Positions 18,723-26,923 of a stretch of 64,000 nucleotides of DNA are shown here, in pieces. A model generated the notes under the pieces. It ran no database searches. It saw only the letters and a program-made list of their open reading frames with translations, and was not told the origin of the DNA. Location: the NCBI RefSeq assembly GCF_003399445.1, contig NZ_QUQO01000001.1, forward strand, positions 372,001-436,000. Reading direction: 5' to 3'. The stretch is from Parvularcula marina. GTDB taxonomy: Bacteria; Pseudomonadota; Alphaproteobacteria; Caulobacterales; Parvularculaceae. Position 1 is the first letter of the stretch, and each line of letters starts with the position of its first letter. A program made the translations under genes and the position numbers.

Positions 18723-19756
18723 TGTCCGCGGCCAAGCCCATTAATCTGGCGCTGCAGGGCGGCGGCTCCCATGGCGCATATGCCTGGGGTGTCGCTGACC
18801 GGCTGCTCGAATCGGGCCGGGTGAAGCTCAATGCGATCACCGCGACCTCGGCGGGGGCGATGAATGCGGCTGTCCTCGCCTACGGGATGCATGTCGGCGG
18901 AGAGGATGGCGCGCGGGCAAAGCTCAAGGAATTCTGGCGGGCGGTGGCGCGGGAGCGCGAACGGCTCGGCTTTTTTGACAATCCGTTGTCGGACCAGTTC
19001 CCGATCTTCGGCGAGATGAGCCGGATGTTCACCCATATGACGATGGAGGCGCTGCATCTGGCGGCATCCCCCTATCAGCTCAATCCGCTGGGGCTTAATC
19101 CGCTCAAGGAAATTCTTGAGCACATCATCGATTTTGATGAGCTTAGGAAATGCAACCGCATCAAGCTATTCATCACCGCGACTAATGTCCGTACCGGCAA
19201 GGCCAAGGTCTTCCGCAATGAGGACATCACCGTCGATGTCCTGCTGGCGTCGGCCTGCCTGCCCAATCTCTATCAGGCGGTCGAGATCGGTGACGAGGCC
19301 TATTGGGATGGCGGGTTCATGGGGAACCCCAGCCTGTGGCCTCTCTTTTATGAGACCGATGTCGAAGACCTGCTGGTCGTTCACATCAACCCGATTGAAC
19401 GCAATGACGTGCCGCACACGGCGGCGGAGATATCGAACCGGGTCAACGAAATTTCCTTCAATACCGCGCTCCTCAAGGAAATGCGCGCCATCGCCTTTGT
19501 CCAAAAACTGATTGAGCAGGGATGGATCAAAAAGCAGTATGAGGATCAACTCTCGGACATCAAGTTCCACTCGATCCGGGCAGACGCGGTTTTCGAGGCT
19601 TTCGATGTCGCCTCAAAATACGATACGAGCTGGAGTTTCCTCGAAGACCTCCACAAGCTGGGCCGGATCGAGGCCGACCGCTGGCTCGACGAGCATTATC
19701 GGCATGTCGGCAAGAAGAGCAGCGTCAATCTGCATGAAGAGTTTTTGGGGGTTTGA
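18722..19756 (+). CDS. Patatin-like phospholipase/esterase
   Basis: A 344-residue patatin-fold hydrolase. The oxyanion loop is LQGGGSHGAY (residues 11-20), the nucleophile is S43 and the catalytic Asp is in YWDGGFMGNPS. The nucleophile elbow reads A-T-S-A-G, not the canonical G-x-S-x-G. There is no signal peptide, so it is probably cytoplasmic. Its start overlaps the bdhA stop (TAATG). The pairing with a 3-hydroxybutyrate dehydrogenase suggests a role in lipid or polyhydroxybutyrate turnover, but that is inference. Confidence 0.85.
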   Translation: MSAAKPINLALQGGGSHGAYAWGVADRLLESGRVKLNAITATSAGAMNAAVLAYGMHVGGEDGARAKLKEFWRAVARERERLGFFDNPLSDQFPIFGEMSRMFTHMTMEALHLAASPYQLNPLGLNPLKEILEHIIDFDELRKCNRIKLFITATNVRTGKAKVFRNEDITVDVLLASACLPNLYQAVEIGDEAYWDGGFMGNPSLWPLFYETDVEDLLVVHINPIERNDVPHTAAEISNRVNEISFNTALLKEMRAIAFVQKLIEQGWIKKQYEDQLSDIKFHSIRADAVFEAFDVASKYDTSWSFLEDLHKLGRIEADRWLDEHYRHVGKKSSVNLHEEFLGV

Positions 19757-19853
19757 GACAGCCGTAGCGGTAGGGTGGATTGAGCGCGAGCTAAGTGCAC
19801 GTATAGACCGATCGTGAGTTGCAGGGAACGCTTTTTATACAGACCGCTTCAGA

Positions 19854-20297
19854 TCAATTCATCTTTTTTTGAGCGAATCTGATGTCTTCAGCAAACTTTT
19901 TGGGGAATCCGTGTTTTTCCATGTCCATGACGATGCGATTGTACTTCTCGTCACGCAGTAGCAGCGCCGCACCATCTACTTTTGATTTGTACTCGCCCTT
20001 CTCAATCATACCTACCCTCCACAAATGATAGGTCGTTTGCGCTTGGCTCAGGAAATAAAAAACGGCTCTACTATCTTCATCAAGGATATTAGCCATTTCG
20101 GGCATCAGCTTCGCATAAGTATTACGAAGAGAATCATTCGTGGCTAGCTCATGATCGAAGTCGATCCATTGCTTCCCATGAGATACGATAGCGTTCAATT
20201 TCGCTAAACGGGACGAAATACGAAGTGAGTAAAGCGATGCAGCGGCGGATATCGCCGCCACAAAAATTGCTACGTAGGCAACCAAATTTTCCGCCAT
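19854..20297 (-). CDS. Small membrane-anchored protein, AT-rich gene
   Basis: A 147-residue protein with one N-terminal membrane segment (ENLVAYVAIFVAAISAAASLY) and a soluble, mostly helical C-terminal part. I do not recognise it. ATG 20297 is preferred over GTG 20309 because the G-rich GGTGGGG sequence stands just before it. The gene and its upstream region are distinctly more AT-rich than the flanking genes, consistent with recent acquisition. It stands alone between convergent patatin and the DUF2785 gene. Confidence 0.6.
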   Translation of the reverse strand: MAENLVAYVAIFVAAISAAASLYSLRISSRLAKLNAIVSHGKQWIDFDHELATNDSLRNTYAKLMPEMANILDEDSRAVFYFLSQAQTTYHLWRVGMIEKGEYKSKVDGAALLLRDEKYNRIVMDMEKHGFPKKFAEDIRFAQKKMN

Positions 20298-20428
20298 TTT
20301 CCCCACCACAAAATTATAACCTTAATTTAAACACCTACAGTGAATTCTGAAACCCTATTCTGGAAACCCACGCCTGTTTTTATTTAAACTCGCGCGAGAA
20401 TCGTTCGGTATTCCGTGCCACGCCTCCC

Positions 20429-21316
20429 TCAAGGCAGCGCCTTCAGCACTTCCAGCGCCCCCTCTTCGAGCGGTTTTGCCCAGTCATCCTCAACATTCGC
20501 GGCTGTCGCATAAAGCGCGAGCGCAAAGGCCTTGGTGTTGTGAAGGACCGCGAGGCCCTCTTCCGAGGTGAAGGCCTCGCCCCAATCCGCCATGGGGGAA
20601 GGATCGGCAAGGCTTTCCAGCCAGGGGGCCCAGCCGCCCGGCGGTTCGGCACCTCGGCGTGCCGCATAGACAACCGGCCGGACGAGGCGCGACGGCTCCC
20701 CATGAATATAGGAATGGCGCGACGGTGCGATCTGAGGCTTCAGCGAGGATAGCAGGAAGGAAACATTCTCATTACTGACATTATCATTGAGAATGAGCTG
20801 CAGCATCAGGTCCGCCGTATGGGCGACGAAATGGCGCCAGCCCTCCTCATCATCAAAGCCTCGGTAGTCGGTATTCGTCCGCATCTTGATGGACGCGAAA
20901 AAGACCAGATCCTTGCGCAGGCTGTCCGGCATCCACGGGTCGAGCCGGTCCGTCCGGACAAATTCGGAAATCACCAGAATGGCAAAGGGCTGGGCGACGC
21001 CTTCGGGGTCCGGGCCATTTGCAACATTCAGGGTCAGCTCCATGACTTCATCAAGAAGCTCCGGCCGCGCCTCTCCCCGCCGCAGCAATGCCGACATGCC
21101 GGTATAGCCGATGTGATCACGCAAATAGGGATCGGTTTCGTCAAGGCAGGGCACGAGACCGCGTAAGGCAATGTCATATTCTTCCCCGGTCGGAAAATCC
21201 CGCTCGGCCCAGGAGGAGAGCGCCTCCCCACTCAGGCCCAGCGGCGCACAGTCTCCCTGCTCTGGCGCCGCGCCAAGGCTTGCCAGTATCATCAGGGTAG
21301 AAATCAACATGTTCAT
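20429..21316 (-). CDS. DUF2785 protein with signal peptide
   Basis: A 295-residue protein matching DUF2785 by its DETDPYLRDHIGYTGMSALLRRG block, FAILVISEFVRTDRL and the EEGWRHFVAHTADLMLQL motif. These proteins look like helical repeats; no enzyme activity is known. An N-terminal hydrophobic stretch MNMLISTLMILASLGAAP looks like a signal peptide, so it is probably exported. It overlaps the upstream SRAP gene by 4 bases (ATGA), so the two are translationally coupled despite one being a DNA-associated family. Confidence 0.75.
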   Translation of the reverse strand: MNMLISTLMILASLGAAPEQGDCAPLGLSGEALSSWAERDFPTGEEYDIALRGLVPCLDETDPYLRDHIGYTGMSALLRRGEARPELLDEVMELTLNVANGPDPEGVAQPFAILVISEFVRTDRLDPWMPDSLRKDLVFFASIKMRTNTDYRGFDDEEGWRHFVAHTADLMLQLILNDNVSNENVSFLLSSLKPQIAPSRHSYIHGEPSRLVRPVVYAARRGAEPPGGWAPWLESLADPSPMADWGEAFTSEEGLAVLHNTKAFALALYATAANVEDDWAKPLEEGALEVLKALP

Positions 21317-22008
21317 AGCAGGCTGTCCTGTCTTAAATCCCGGCCCGGCTTGATGAGTTCCGCATCATCGGGCTTCCAACTATTGACGCGCCGGCTGACC
21401 GGCCAGAATTCAAAAGGCGGTGGCGGCAGGCCGATTATCGCCTCGGCGGGCGCCATCACCGTCTCATCGGGGTCGAGCCAGTCGGCATAGCGCTCAGGCG
21501 GCACATAGATCGGCATCCGGGAGTGAAGCTGCGTGATCGGATAAACCGACTCTCGCGTCAGGAATGCCGCTGTCTCCATCTCGCTGCCATTCTCCCCCAG
21601 CCAGTACTCCCACAATCCTGCGACACAGAAGAGCGGCATGTCCTCACCCATTGTGATCAGATAGGGCTGTTTCCCGTCCTTCTCCTGCACCCATTCGTAA
21701 AAGCCGTTCATCGGGAAAAGGCATCGCCTTCGCCGCCAGGCATTCCGGAAAGACGGCTTCTCCGGCGCGGATTCAGAGCGGATATTGACGACGGATTTCT
21801 TGAAGAACTCGCCCTTTTTGTCCCAACCGGGCACAAAGCCCCAGCGGACCAGCGCGAATTCGCGTCCGTCCTCTCGTGTCTCACGGATGATCGGCACGGG
21901 CTGGCTCGGCGCGATATTGTAGCGCGGCGGGAAATTCTCCGATACGTCGACGCCGAGCTGGACCCGAAGGTCGTAAGGGCCCGAGCTGAAGACATAACGG
22001 GTATTCAT
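21313..22008 (-). CDS. SRAP (YedK/HMCES) family protein lacking the catalytic Cys2
   Basis: A 231-residue SRAP-domain protein. Family members shield abasic sites in single-stranded DNA by a covalent link through Cys2. Here the start reads M1-N2-T3-R4-Y5 instead of MCGRY, so the crosslinking cysteine is absent. The other active-site residues remain: R4, N75 and R77 in VNIRSE, E105 in NGFYEW and H162 in LHSRMP. No in-frame upstream codons restore an MCGR start, and two codons differ, so a single sequencing error is unlikely. The ATG has no clear Shine-Dalgarno. It overlaps the DUF2785 gene by 4 bases and is divergent from the Nudix gene, with 19 bases between starts. Confidence 0.85.
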   Translation of the reverse strand: MNTRYVFSSGPYDLRVQLGVDVSENFPPRYNIAPSQPVPIIRETREDGREFALVRWGFVPGWDKKGEFFKKSVVNIRSESAPEKPSFRNAWRRRRCLFPMNGFYEWVQEKDGKQPYLITMGEDMPLFCVAGLWEYWLGENGSEMETAAFLTRESVYPITQLHSRMPIYVPPERYADWLDPDETVMAPAEAIIGLPPPPFEFWPVSRRVNSWKPDDAELIKPGRDLRQDSLL

Positions 22009-22027
22009 GACGCTAAAGGAGACCTCA

Positions 22028-22444
22028 TTGCCAGACGCGCAGACCGTAACACTCGCCACGGGGGCTGTCATATTCCGCGGCCGCGAAGTTCTCCTGATCC
22101 AGCGCGGGCGGGCGCCCTTTCTGGGCCATTGGAGCATTCCGGGCGGCAAGGTCGATTTCGGCGAGAAGATCACCGATGCCCTGCATCGCGAGATCCTTGA
22201 GGAAACGGGCATCCGCATGGAGATCCTCGGCCTGATCGACGCCTTCGAAGCGCTGCCGCAAAAGGACAGCGAAAAGCATTATGTCATGATCGACTATGCC
22301 TGCAGATATCTTTCGGGCGATGTCGTGGCCGGTGATGATGCGATGGATGCGGGGTTCTTCTCCATCCCCGAGGCCATGTCGCGGCTCGCCTGGGACAAGA
22401 CCCGGCTCGCCATCCAGCGCGCCCTGCCCTATGTGAAGGACTGA
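22028..22444 (+). CDS. Nudix hydrolase
   Basis: A 138-residue Nudix protein. The complete Nudix box is GGKVDFGEKITDALHREILE followed by ETGI, with all expected Glu residues. These enzymes hydrolyse nucleoside diphosphate derivatives; the substrate cannot be told. An ATG at 22007 is in frame but overlaps the divergent SRAP start; AAAGGAG at 22015-22021 with a TTG six bases later at 22028 is a better initiation site and is chosen. TIGR02301 follows 17 bases downstream, a pairing I have seen in other alphaproteobacteria. Confidence 0.85.
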   Translation: MPDAQTVTLATGAVIFRGREVLLIQRGRAPFLGHWSIPGGKVDFGEKITDALHREILEETGIRMEILGLIDAFEALPQKDSEKHYVMIDYACRYLSGDVVAGDDAMDAGFFSIPEAMSRLAWDKTRLAIQRALPYVKD

Positions 22445-22461
22445 ACGGAGACCGCCCGCCG

Positions 22462-22857
22462 ATGCGCCTGCTATCAGCCCTGATGTTCATGCTCGCTGGC
22501 TTTGCCGGGCTGGCCCATGCCGCGCCGCCCGGAACGGTCGAGGCGCAGGAAAGCTTTGAGTCTCGCCAGCGGGATCTTGTGGCGCTGGCCGGGCATCTGG
22601 GCAGGCTTCACCGCCTGCACCAGCTCTGCGGGGACGGCTACCGCGAAGGGCTCTATCGGGTCCGGATGCAGCAAATCGTGGAACTCGAAGTGCCGATGGG
22701 GTCGACCCGGCTCGACATGGTCGCGGCGTTCAACTCCGCCTATCGCGATGCCTCACGGGATTATCTCGCCTGCGGCGTCGATGCCCAGACACTATATGAG
22801 AGCGAAGCGAAGCAGGCCCTGCTCGTCGTTGAGCGGCTCTACGCGCCTTTCCGTTAA
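22462..22857 (+). CDS. TIGR02301-family exported protein
   Basis: A 131-residue protein with a cleavable signal peptide (MRLLSALMFMLAGFAGLAHA). The mature part has RQRDLVALAGHLGRLHRLHQLC and the two well-separated conserved cysteines, C56 and C104, expected to form a disulphide in the periplasm. It matches the alphaproteobacterial TIGR02301 family, whose function is unknown. It lies just after the Nudix gene and converges on dihydroorotase with a 4-base overlap of the coding ends. Confidence 0.82.
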   Translation: MRLLSALMFMLAGFAGLAHAAPPGTVEAQESFESRQRDLVALAGHLGRLHRLHQLCGDGYREGLYRVRMQQIVELEVPMGSTRLDMVAAFNSAYRDASRDYLACGVDAQTLYESEAKQALLVVERLYAPFR

Positions 22858-24188
22858 GCGGGTTCGAGCGTTTCCTGGAATTTGATTGGCGCGCCGATCG
22901 GCTCACCGATGACTTCATCTTCCCACATGACGCGCTGACCACGGATGATCGTGCCCTTGGGCCAGCCCGTGACTTCCATCCCGTCAAACGGTGTCCAGCC
23001 CGAGACGTTGGCCATTGCCGCATCAGAGATCGTGCGTTTCGCCTTGAGGTCGACGACCGTGATGTCGGCGTCATAGCCGATCGCAAGGCGGCCCTTGCCG
23101 GCGATCCCGAAGACGCGGTTCGCGCCATGTGACGTCAGATCGACAAAGCGTTGCAGCGTCAGGCGGCCCTCGGCGACATGGTTGAGCATGATCGGCACGA
23201 GGGTCTGCACCCCTGGCATCCCCGATGGCGAGGCCGGATAGGATTTAGCTTTTTCTTCGAGCGTGTGCGGTGCGTGATCCGAGCCGACAACATCAAAGAG
23301 GCCAGCCTGTAATCCGCCCCACAGCCCCTCGCGGTGCCGGGCATCGCGGACGGGCGGGTTCATCTGTGCCCGTCCCTTCAGCCGCTCATAGGCTTCGGGG
23401 CCTTCAAGTGTCAGGTGCTGGGGCGTGACTTCGCAGGTCGCGATATCCTTGTTTGCGGCAAGGATCGGAAGCTCATCAGCGGTCGAGATATGAAGGACGT
23501 GGATACGGCGCGCGACTTTGCGGGCAATCCCGATCAGGCGTTCCGTACACCGCAGGGCCGCTGCCGCTGAGCGCACTTCAGGATGAGAGGTCCAGTCTCC
23601 TTCACGCGCCAACTCCTTGTTCGCGCGCAGGATCGCTTCATCCTCTGAGTGGATCGCGACACGGCGACGGCCATGAGAAAGAACGTGTTCGACGCCTTCA
23701 TCATCGGGCACCAGAAGATTGCCGGTCGAGGCGCCCATGAAAATCTTCACGCCGCACACACCGGGCAGCATTTCAAGCTCCGGCAGGTTCACCGCATTGT
23801 CGTGTGTCGCACCGACATAGAAGGCGTGGTCGCACCACATGCGACCCTTGGCACGATCCAGCTTGTCATTGATCGCCGGCGCATCGGTCGTCAGCGGATT
23901 GGTGTTCGGCATCTCAAAGACACCTGTCACCCCACCAAGGACAGCGCCCTTGGAACCAGCGGCCAGATTTTCCTTATGCTCCGCCCCCGGCTCACGGAAG
24001 TGAACCTGCGTGTCGATCACACCAGGCAGGACGTGAAGGCCGGTACAGTCAATGATCTCGCCCGCATCCTCGTCATGCAGGTCACCGATGGCGGCGATCT
24101 TGCCGTCCTTCACGGCGACATCGCGAATACCTTCGCCGTCATGATTGACGACCGTGCCGCCCCGAAGAATGAGATCGTAGTTTGCCAT
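22854..24188 (-). CDS. pyrC: Dihydroorotase (amidohydrolase)
   Basis: A 444-residue amidohydrolase of the class I dihydroorotase type, which cyclises carbamoyl aspartate in pyrimidine synthesis. The metal motif DTQVHFREPG, bridging lysine region GVKIFMGAST, HISTADE and the late metal Asp in VGSDHAPHTLEEK are present. Alphaproteobacteria often carry two such genes, and the main pyrC usually lies beside pyrB; here there is no pyrB, so this may be the second form or a related hydantoinase-like enzyme. Its ATG lies next to the stop of the M23 gene upstream on the same strand. Confidence 0.8.
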   Translation of the reverse strand: MANYDLILRGGTVVNHDGEGIRDVAVKDGKIAAIGDLHDEDAGEIIDCTGLHVLPGVIDTQVHFREPGAEHKENLAAGSKGAVLGGVTGVFEMPNTNPLTTDAPAINDKLDRAKGRMWCDHAFYVGATHDNAVNLPELEMLPGVCGVKIFMGASTGNLLVPDDEGVEHVLSHGRRRVAIHSEDEAILRANKELAREGDWTSHPEVRSAAAALRCTERLIGIARKVARRIHVLHISTADELPILAANKDIATCEVTPQHLTLEGPEAYERLKGRAQMNPPVRDARHREGLWGGLQAGLFDVVGSDHAPHTLEEKAKSYPASPSGMPGVQTLVPIMLNHVAEGRLTLQRFVDLTSHGANRVFGIAGKGRLAIGYDADITVVDLKAKRTISDAAMANVSGWTPFDGMEVTGWPKGTIIRGQRVMWEDEVIGEPIGAPIKFQETLEPA

Positions 24189-25169
24189 TTAGAGTCCCGG
24201 CGTGCAGCGGGCACGCTCCTCCACATTTAGTTCAGGATCGAGCAACCGGTCCCGCCATTTCAGCGACCAGTGAAGATGCGGGCCTGTGACCCGGCCTTCC
24301 ATGCCGACCTTGCCTAACAGGTCCCCCTGCTCGACCGTATCGCCGGCTTCCACAAGGACTTCTGACATGTGCATCATCGCAGACTCAAGGAGCTGCCCGT
24401 GATCTATGAGGACGAGCCCGCCCTCGAAGAACATGTCAGGCTCTGCCAGAGTGACGATCCCGTCCGCAGGCGCATAAATCGGTGTACCGATGTAATCGAT
24501 CGGGCTCATACCGTCCGGCGCCGCAACATCGACACCAGAGTGATAGTTCCGCGCTTTGCCATTGACGATCCGGCGATAGCCGAAGGGACTGGAGACACAG
24601 CCCTCGGCCGGCCAGACAAATCCCGACAGCCAGTAGACAGAGCCAGACATCTGACTACGCGCCTTGTCCTTCAGCTTCTTGTCAGCCGCGATTTTCTTGA
24701 GGTCGAAATCCGTGCGCGGATTGGCCTTGTTCTCGGCAACGGTCACGCTGCTTTCGAGCCATTGTTGCGGACGCACCTGAATGGTCTCGCGCTCTTCCTT
24801 ACCATCAGGTGAGACGACCTTGAGGACTGCCGTGGCCGGATGATCCCGGTCGAAGCCGATCAGGAAGTGACCGCCTTCATCGACCAAGACCTCTGTATCG
24901 TCGAGAAAGACCTTGCTGCCCGGCGGGGTTTGCCCGCGCAAAAGGCCGCCCTGAAACTGGGTGCCCTCAAGCACGGTCTGGGTGACCTTTGCGGCAGGGC
25001 CATCGGTGCGTGGGGCAGTATCATCCTCATCATTGCGGGCCGCGGTCGGCACAGCGCTGACGGAGGAGACATTCTCTTCATGCTTGGGCGACAGCGAAGG
25101 GACCGGCGGCGCAGCAGTTGCGGCACAAGCGCTGAGCGCGGCGAGCGGAAATAACACAACCGATTTCAT
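24189..25169 (-). CDS. M23-family peptidase lipoprotein
   Basis: A 326-residue predicted lipoprotein whose signal peptide ends in LAALSAC (C15). The C-terminal 130 residues are a LytM/M23 metallopeptidase domain: FGYRR, YHSGVDVAAP with the zinc His and Asp, and GPHLHW with the final HxH. M23 domains cut peptidoglycan cross-bridges or act as amidase activators. The zinc-site residues appear complete, so it is probably active. It lies between DUF2093 (1-base overlap) and dihydroorotase (adjacent), forming a three-gene leftward unit. Confidence 0.87.
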   Translation of the reverse strand: MKSVVLFPLAALSACAATAAPPVPSLSPKHEENVSSVSAVPTAARNDEDDTAPRTDGPAAKVTQTVLEGTQFQGGLLRGQTPPGSKVFLDDTEVLVDEGGHFLIGFDRDHPATAVLKVVSPDGKEERETIQVRPQQWLESSVTVAENKANPRTDFDLKKIAADKKLKDKARSQMSGSVYWLSGFVWPAEGCVSSPFGYRRIVNGKARNYHSGVDVAAPDGMSPIDYIGTPIYAPADGIVTLAEPDMFFEGGLVLIDHGQLLESAMMHMSEVLVEAGDTVEQGDLLGKVGMEGRVTGPHLHWSLKWRDRLLDPELNVEERARCTPGL

Positions 25170-25396
25170 TAAAAGGCTTCTCCCTTTTTGAGCGCCGCCG
25201 CATAGGCCTCATGCGATGCGGCCGCATCGGCATAGGCTTCCTGTCGGCTGACGCTCCAATAACGCAGGTCTCCCAATGGGATATGCCGCCCCGTCACGGC
25301 GCAGACGACATAGTCGCCCGGCAGGATGATTTCGAAATCACCATCGAGGTAGCTGAGTCTGGCCGGCGTGCCGCCGGTATCATTCATTCTGTTCAT
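25169..25396 (-). CDS. DUF2093 small protein
   Basis: A 75-residue protein matching DUF2093 through ARLSYLDGDFEIILPGDYVV, CAVTGRHIPL and LRYWSVSRQEAY. The single CxxxG segment is conserved in the family, whose function is unknown. ATG 25396 is used; ATG 25387 is possible. Its stop codon shares a base with the ATG of the M23 gene, so it leads a DUF2093-M23-dihydroorotase operon. Confidence 0.85.
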   Translation of the reverse strand: MNRMNDTGGTPARLSYLDGDFEIILPGDYVVCAVTGRHIPLGDLRYWSVSRQEAYADAAASHEAYAAALKKGEAF

Positions 25397-25524
25397 CGGC
25401 GGGACTATAGCGGCGGATTCGCGAAATGGCAGGGGCTAGGTGTCGCCCCTGCTATCTTGTCATGTGACAATGATTTCGCTGGTCCCGATTGCCTAGAATG
25501 GCAAACGTCGTAGGCGCCCTCCGA

Positions 25525-26844
25525 TCAGAAGCGCGCATCTCCGCCGATGATGAAGGTGTGGCTCTCCACACCGGTGTCGGAGGCTTCCTGAATGCCAACA
25601 AAAGGTTGGAAGCCGTTATTGTAGACATATTCCGCCCCCAGATTGAGGAAGGGTAGCACCGACCATTCAAGCGCGGCCGAGTGCTGATCAGCAAGATCGA
25701 ACTCGGTATCGTCCGGGCCGAAAATGCCGCGGCTGAGCACAGCCGAGAAATTCGCGCCCTTGCCCATCAGGTCGAAATGATAGCGCCCCTGCAGCGTGAT
25801 CGCCTGAAGAACGGGCGAGTCGTCATAGCTCTCGCCGGTAAGCGCTGACATGGTCGTTGCCGGCCATTTGTCAGTCGAACGGGTGTACTCTGCTTCGACA
25901 TCAATGTTCTCGAAATTGAGGAGCGCCGCGACATTCATCAGCCCGTTGCGTTCCTGAAAGAAGACCGGCGGGAAGGCCGGCGCATTGGGCGGTCCTGCGC
26001 GGATGATCGCCTCTTCGGTGTGGGCGGTGAAATTGTTGTTGTAGATCGTGTCATGCAGATAGCTGGCGGACAGCCTTGCCCGCGCACCGATGCGGTCGAG
26101 GGTGAAGACCTTCTCCGCCTTGACCGCGAAATTGCCGAAGACATCGTCATTATCCGAATAGGCGACCCGCATCTGGCGGCTGCCATTGATCAGCGTGCCC
26201 GAGACGCGGAACGTATCCCCGATATAGCCAACCTCGACGACCGGATCGTCCGACAGCGTCCAGAAATAGTGCTGGTTCACCGAATGGGTGAAGGGCGTGA
26301 ACGTATCGAACTGACCGAAATCGACCGTCTTCCGCCCAACCGCAGCATAGAACGGAGATTGCTCGAGATTACCGAAGATCACATAGGCTTCGCGAAGCTG
26401 CACATTGTCCTGATCCGGACGATAGAAGACTTCTGAATGCTCAATCTGGGCAAAGCCGGTGATCCATTTGCCAAAATTGCCGGTGAAGGTGACGGCGGCA
26501 TTCTGGATCAGCGCTTCGGTATTGTCGGTGTCACTGTCATGCTGGAACGGAAAGCGCGACAGGATCGGGAATTTGCCTGCGGTGTTGGTCTGTTCCTTGT
26601 AAAGACCGCCGCGGATCAACCCGCCGACATAAATGCTGTTGGTCTTGAGTTCGCCCGCCTCGTAGCGCTTGAGCAGGTAGGGCACATCCGAGGTCAGCCC
26701 TTCCTGAAAATCGAGTACCTTCTCAGTCAGCGCCCGGTCGCGTTCGACCGTGACAGGGCCGAGCCGCAGGCCGCGCCCCTCTTCTGCTGCCGCAAAGGAC
26801 ATCCCTGCGATGATACTGGAAATGGCAAAAACAAACGATTTCAT
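25525..26844 (-). CDS. Outer-membrane porin, LbtU-like
   Basis: A 439-residue outer-membrane beta-barrel protein. The signal peptide MKSFVFAISSIIAGMSFA is followed by a short coiled segment and alternating amphipathic strands, ending in the aromatic C-terminus DARF expected of barrel proteins. Pattern and length resemble LbtU-type siderophore porins, but the ligand is not evident and no siderophore gene is nearby. The reading frame extends to 26994, yet the signal peptide fixes ATG 26844. No strong link to the neighbouring ABC genes is seen. Confidence 0.68.
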   Translation of the reverse strand: MKSFVFAISSIIAGMSFAAAEEGRGLRLGPVTVERDRALTEKVLDFQEGLTSDVPYLLKRYEAGELKTNSIYVGGLIRGGLYKEQTNTAGKFPILSRFPFQHDSDTDNTEALIQNAAVTFTGNFGKWITGFAQIEHSEVFYRPDQDNVQLREAYVIFGNLEQSPFYAAVGRKTVDFGQFDTFTPFTHSVNQHYFWTLSDDPVVEVGYIGDTFRVSGTLINGSRQMRVAYSDNDDVFGNFAVKAEKVFTLDRIGARARLSASYLHDTIYNNNFTAHTEEAIIRAGPPNAPAFPPVFFQERNGLMNVAALLNFENIDVEAEYTRSTDKWPATTMSALTGESYDDSPVLQAITLQGRYHFDLMGKGANFSAVLSRGIFGPDDTEFDLADQHSAALEWSVLPFLNLGAEYVYNNGFQPFVGIQEASDTGVESHTFIIGGDARF

Positions 26845-26923
26845 GGCCCCGGCCTTCACCTCAAGACGATGAAGCGGGGCTAGCAATGAGGTGTTAACCG
26901 AGTGTTCCCTCGCCCTGCGGCGA

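Noticed and set aside
22007-22027. ATG 22007 as Nudix start
   Set aside because: It overlaps the divergent SRAP ATG and lacks a ribosome site; TTG 22028 has AAAGGAG at ideal spacing.
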